Source of the DNA: Albifimbria verrucaria
Lineage: Eukaryota > Ascomycota > Sordariomycetes > Hypocreales > Stachybotryaceae
Assembly (NCBI GenBank): GCA_020081605.1
Contig: JAHREC010000013.1
Location: 3,038,001 to 3,102,000, forward strand
Reading direction: 5' to 3'
Length of the DNA: 64,000 nt
This document shows positions 61,132 to 64,000 of this stretch, in pieces. Within the stretch, counting starts at the first letter, position 1; every line of letters starts with the position of its first letter. A model generated the notes under the pieces. It did not search any database and had not been told where the DNA came from. It saw nothing but the letters and a program-made list of their open reading frames with translations. The position numbers were made by a program, and so were the translations under genes.

Positions 61132-62403
61132 ATAAGATATATAGCTTCATACAGATCTTTTGAAGTTGTTGAATGAGTACTCACTACTTCGTGTGGCGGA
61201 TTCATGGGGGCATCAATAATATTGGGATAGCCTGAACATGGTTGTGAGTGAGAACACATGCATTCTTCAGCGTCATTTTACTATACTGTAGCAAATATAA
61301 GTTATTGCATCGCGATATCTAGCATCAAGGCTCTCGTTAGCTGAATTTCTGTGCAAATAACGTACCTGAATCCGCCATCAGATCTATCTACGATACCGCA
61401 TACTTGTCGTCCTCGTATTTCGAATTTTACGCTTTAGCTGAAGGATTCCATACATCAGCGCCTCAGCAATTGGAGGACATCCAGGAACATAAACACCAAC
61501 TGAACAAATAGCTATAGCAATACTTAATGATCAGTGGTAAAATCAAGAAATGTAGCAGTGTATATTGATACCATGAGAGCAACCCTGACGGACCACTGTG
61601 GTCCTCATGCCTTGAGTTTGCGGGACTTGGGCTCTTACCGCCTCGGTTGGACCTCTGATCGATTTTCCCTTTTACCTGTATTTGCTACGTATATTGGATA
61701 TATCGAGTATGCGCGCAACTTCGTGATTTCGGTTTTTCGGTAAGTGTTTTCGTACAGGATTGTAACTGCAGCATAACAGAAGCGCAATATTTATTACGAA
61801 TATTTTTATTCAAGATATTCATATCACCAGATGGAGGGAATATAAGTACAATACCATATTTGGAAGACCAGATGTGTAGGCAACAATGACTTAGCTGAGT
61901 TCAATACGATATTGCAATGAACCCAGCCTAATGAAGGCCATCAACATGCTATGTATGGCTTGCCCTGCTTGGTATATCAACTTGAATAGTTTGTATTCTC
62001 AAAGAGTACTACACATTTGGATGGCCAGGTAATGTGCCGGAATGTAGAGGGGCCAGCACAGACATGTATCATGCTCATGATGCGGCGCCGTTATATCTCC
62101 TGCTGTCTGTATATCAATACCCCTTCTCCTAAGTACATTCATGCAGTAAAGGATAATAACTTCATCTCGGCACTTAACAAGTACAGTAAAAGACTAAATT
62201 CAGAAAATCCAGTTTATTTATCAGTAACGGTATAGGTCTTATCCCAGGGTATCGCATCAATCTTGAAAATGCTACGTTCGACACCTCTCTGTCGGAGAAC
62301 CCATAACGCCAACCCAAACAGAATCAAAGCAATACCAGAGCCAGTATTCAAGGAAAGGAAGTCAGTCTCCACGTCAACCAGCCATTAAGAGCCACTTCTT
62401 CAC
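61132..62403. other. AT-rich region with an orphan TM-like reading frame
   Basis: No complete gene. The DNA is clearly AT-richer than its surroundings. Minus strand 62375-62212 has a stop-free stretch coding for a membrane helix and a charged tail; it is described as a finding. Confidence 0.4.
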
Positions 62404-63128
62404 TTATTCAGCCTCAGGCTTCCTCCTCGTCATCACGCTGCTTCTGCGCCTGGCTACTGTATCGGCATCCCAAGTACCGGCAAAGATGTCTTCACATTCA
62501 TCATCATCCTCCGAGTCGAACACTATTTCATCACTGGAACGAGGTTCATCCTTTACGGCTTCGTTAAAAAGCTCGTCATTTTCGACGGATACATCGGCCC
62601 AGGTGCGGTGTGTTACAACCCGCTCGGTCTCCAAGATGTACTTGCCCACCTTGTACTTCTGCGACTGCTCCTTGGCGTCGACATATTTCCAACCCAGCTT
62701 ACTCGAGCATATGGTGCACGAGATATCTGCGACGACATGCCATCCTGTAACCAGCTGCCTATTCTCACTCCTGCCCACACGCACGTTGGAAAGCGTTTGC
62801 GTGGCGGGCGGTGCCGGCGGAGCGACCAAGAAAGCGCGGCCGTAGCGACCGGTAAACCCTTTGGAGACGATCTGCGAGGCAAATGCAAGATCTGTCGAGC
62901 AAGAAGAACAGCGGAGAGTGTCCGGCCCTGTTCGAGCAAGGCGGGACACGGCCGGTTTAGACGCTGTGGTTGGAGACGTCGAGGGCGTTGTAGCGGGGAA
63001 GATGCAGGAGACTCGCTGGCAGAAGAAGACGACGTCGAAATTCGGCGTGGCAAGCTAAAGCGAAAGCTCGGGAGTAGGTAGGCTGGGAACACCGGTTTGG
63101 TGGCCGATATGCCGCTGTCGCGCACCAT
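62404..63128 (-). CDS. Yippee-domain zinc-binding protein, frame interrupted
   Basis: Protein of the yippee/Moh1 family, a fold binding one zinc through two CxxC pairs; molecular role poorly known (yeast Moh1). About 241 residues, no intron. The N-terminal 60 residues (MVRDSGISATKPVFPAYLLP, then Ser/Pro-rich) are fungal-specific. The domain runs from LRCSSCSTDLAFASQIVSKG through GRYGRAFLV to TGWHVVADISCTICSSKLGW and QKYKVGKYILE, giving zinc ligands CSSC and CTIC. The tail is acidic (DEIVFDSEDDDECEDIF) and ends VMTRRKPEAE. One base is missing near 62960, just before ASKPAVSRLARTGPDTLRCS; starting at the downstream ATG-like position would drop the N-terminal extension but keep the whole zinc domain. 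Confidence 0.88.
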
Positions 63129-63867
63129 GGCGATGGTAGTATGGAGCTGTCCTGGTAGTCGGCGATTTTGCGTCGGGATATTGACGATACGACACGATCC
63201 GCTGGGGACGATTTAACTCTCCTTTGGATTCCGAAAGCTCCGTCAAGGTTGGGTAGATTTACGAAGAGCCCAAAGCAACTCTTTGTTCTCTTACACGTCT
63301 GTAAGTCGCCAGCAGGTAGCCGTGAATGGTGTGCGTTACGGGAGCCTAGTTGGGGCTAAAATTTCACGACGAGGCGTCAATAACAAACAACAGCTAAGCG
63401 GTCACAGGTCAACAATTTGGTTTTTCACGATATAAAAGGAGGAATTTCGTTCAAATGACGGTCTGGCTTCGCATCATTTCGTCAGTCCCGTGCCAAGGAG
63501 GTCATTCGGCATTCCCCACCTACCGAATGCGGTTATGATAGGTCTTATCTTATCAGGCATTTGCTGGGGTCCGGCCTTGCCTGATATGGAAGAGCATGTG
63601 AGAGGCAGCACGACGCTTGGCAAAATGTTGGAAGCTTGCATCTATTTCATCAGGTATCTGCTCTACCTCACTAACGCGCAGTAGATCCAAGACTGCTTTT
63701 GCTAGTCTATCGTATATGACAATCCCTTCATCCGACTTCTCGGGTCCCTGATGGTGACCGGCCTGAACGGAGTCTGAAGCTGCCTACGTCGCTGAAAAAG
63801 TGATGAGCTTCTTTGTGCTTTTGTTACACCAGAGCGTACATCTAGTATCACTCAAGGGCCTAAGCAT
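63129..63867. other. Intergenic region
   Basis: Yippee promoter on the left and 3' flank of the dipeptidase on the right. The plus-strand ORF at 63490-63684 has no family features. Confidence 0.5.
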
Positions 63868-64000
63868 TTACACCTGGGGCTCCTCGGCAACGTAGTGCAG
63901 GTAAGCACCCAGCAGCTTAATGCCCTCAATGTAGTTCCTCTTGTCCAGCTTCTCGTTGATCGAGTGAGCTCCGTCGGTCGAGCTACCCATGGGGAGAAGC
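63868..64000 (-). CDS. DUG1: C-terminal end of M20 dipeptidase (Dug1/carnosinase-like), partial
   Basis: Last 43 codons of a minus-strand gene that enters from beyond the right edge. They read [20 protein letters not shown], then [20 protein letters not shown] and a stop. The block [16 protein letters not shown] with its conserved His and Glu is the C-terminal signature of fungal Dug1 (Cys-Gly metallodipeptidase of glutathione breakdown) and CNDP dipeptidases of peptidase family M20. The frame is intact. The rest of the enzyme lies outside the window, so subtype is tentative. Confidence 0.85.
   Translation of the reverse strand, partial: LLPMGSSTDGAHSINEKLDKRNYIEGIKLLGAYLHYVAEEPQV

Overview
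This is a stretch of nuclear DNA from a filamentous ascomycete, most likely a Sordariomycete of the Hypocreales. The evidence is: genes with several short (50-100 nt) GT..AG introns, long promoters, no operons, and fungal-only protein forms (BRE4-like ER transporter, HFI1/ADA1, Stf2-like protein, Ste7-type MAPKK, isocitrate lyase, neutral trehalase). The species cannot be named from sequence alone. No rRNA, tRNA, CRISPR array or complete transposon was seen.

Layout: 2-3.8 kb MFS transporter (-); 4.7-6.2 kb replication licensing factor CDT1 (-); 7.4-7.8 kb small conserved-looking protein with a 5' UTR intron (-); 8-12.2 kb gene-poor, repeat-flecked DNA; 12.3-14.9 kb gamma-tubulin complex protein GCP3 (-), divergent from the SAGA subunit HFI1/ADA1 (+, 15.4-16.9 kb); 17-19.9 kb long leader/promoter; 19.9-21.1 kb PKA regulatory subunit (+); 21.6-22.3 kb splicing factor SPF27/BCAS2 (-); 24.0-24.8 kb Stf2-like protein (-) whose start codon seems split by an intron; 24.8-28.4 kb gene-poor with G-rich minisatellites; 28.5-32.9 kb SPT6 (-); 34.9-36.6 kb Ste7-type MAPKK (+); 37-38 kb HAD hydrolase (-); 39-42.3 kb BRE4-like ER membrane protein (+); 42.6-44.9 kb DNA polymerase epsilon subunit DPB2 (-); 45.3-46.2 kb predicted mitochondrial protein (+); 47.1-49.5 kb SNF1 kinase (+); 50-52 kb isocitrate lyase (-); 53.9-56.3 kb neutral trehalase (-); 57.9-61.1 kb valyl-tRNA synthetase (+); 62.4-63.1 kb yippee-like zinc protein (-); and at the right edge the C-terminus of a Dug1-like dipeptidase (-).

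Most genes are housekeeping or signalling genes. A loose theme is carbon/energy signalling: PKA regulatory subunit, SNF1, isocitrate lyase and neutral trehalase (a PKA target) all lie here, the last three within 10 kb. CDT1 and DPB2 both carry the same GACGCGTC element (MluI cell-cycle box) in their promoters.

The most striking technical feature is that nearly every gene except isocitrate lyase is interrupted by one or more frame changes that a single added base would repair, mostly at short homopolymers. They hit essential genes, so they look like base-deletion errors in the assembly rather than decay. A different kind of lesion, an in-frame TGA where Arg (CGA) is expected, lies in the trehalase gene. 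I found no clear evidence of a novel multi-gene system.
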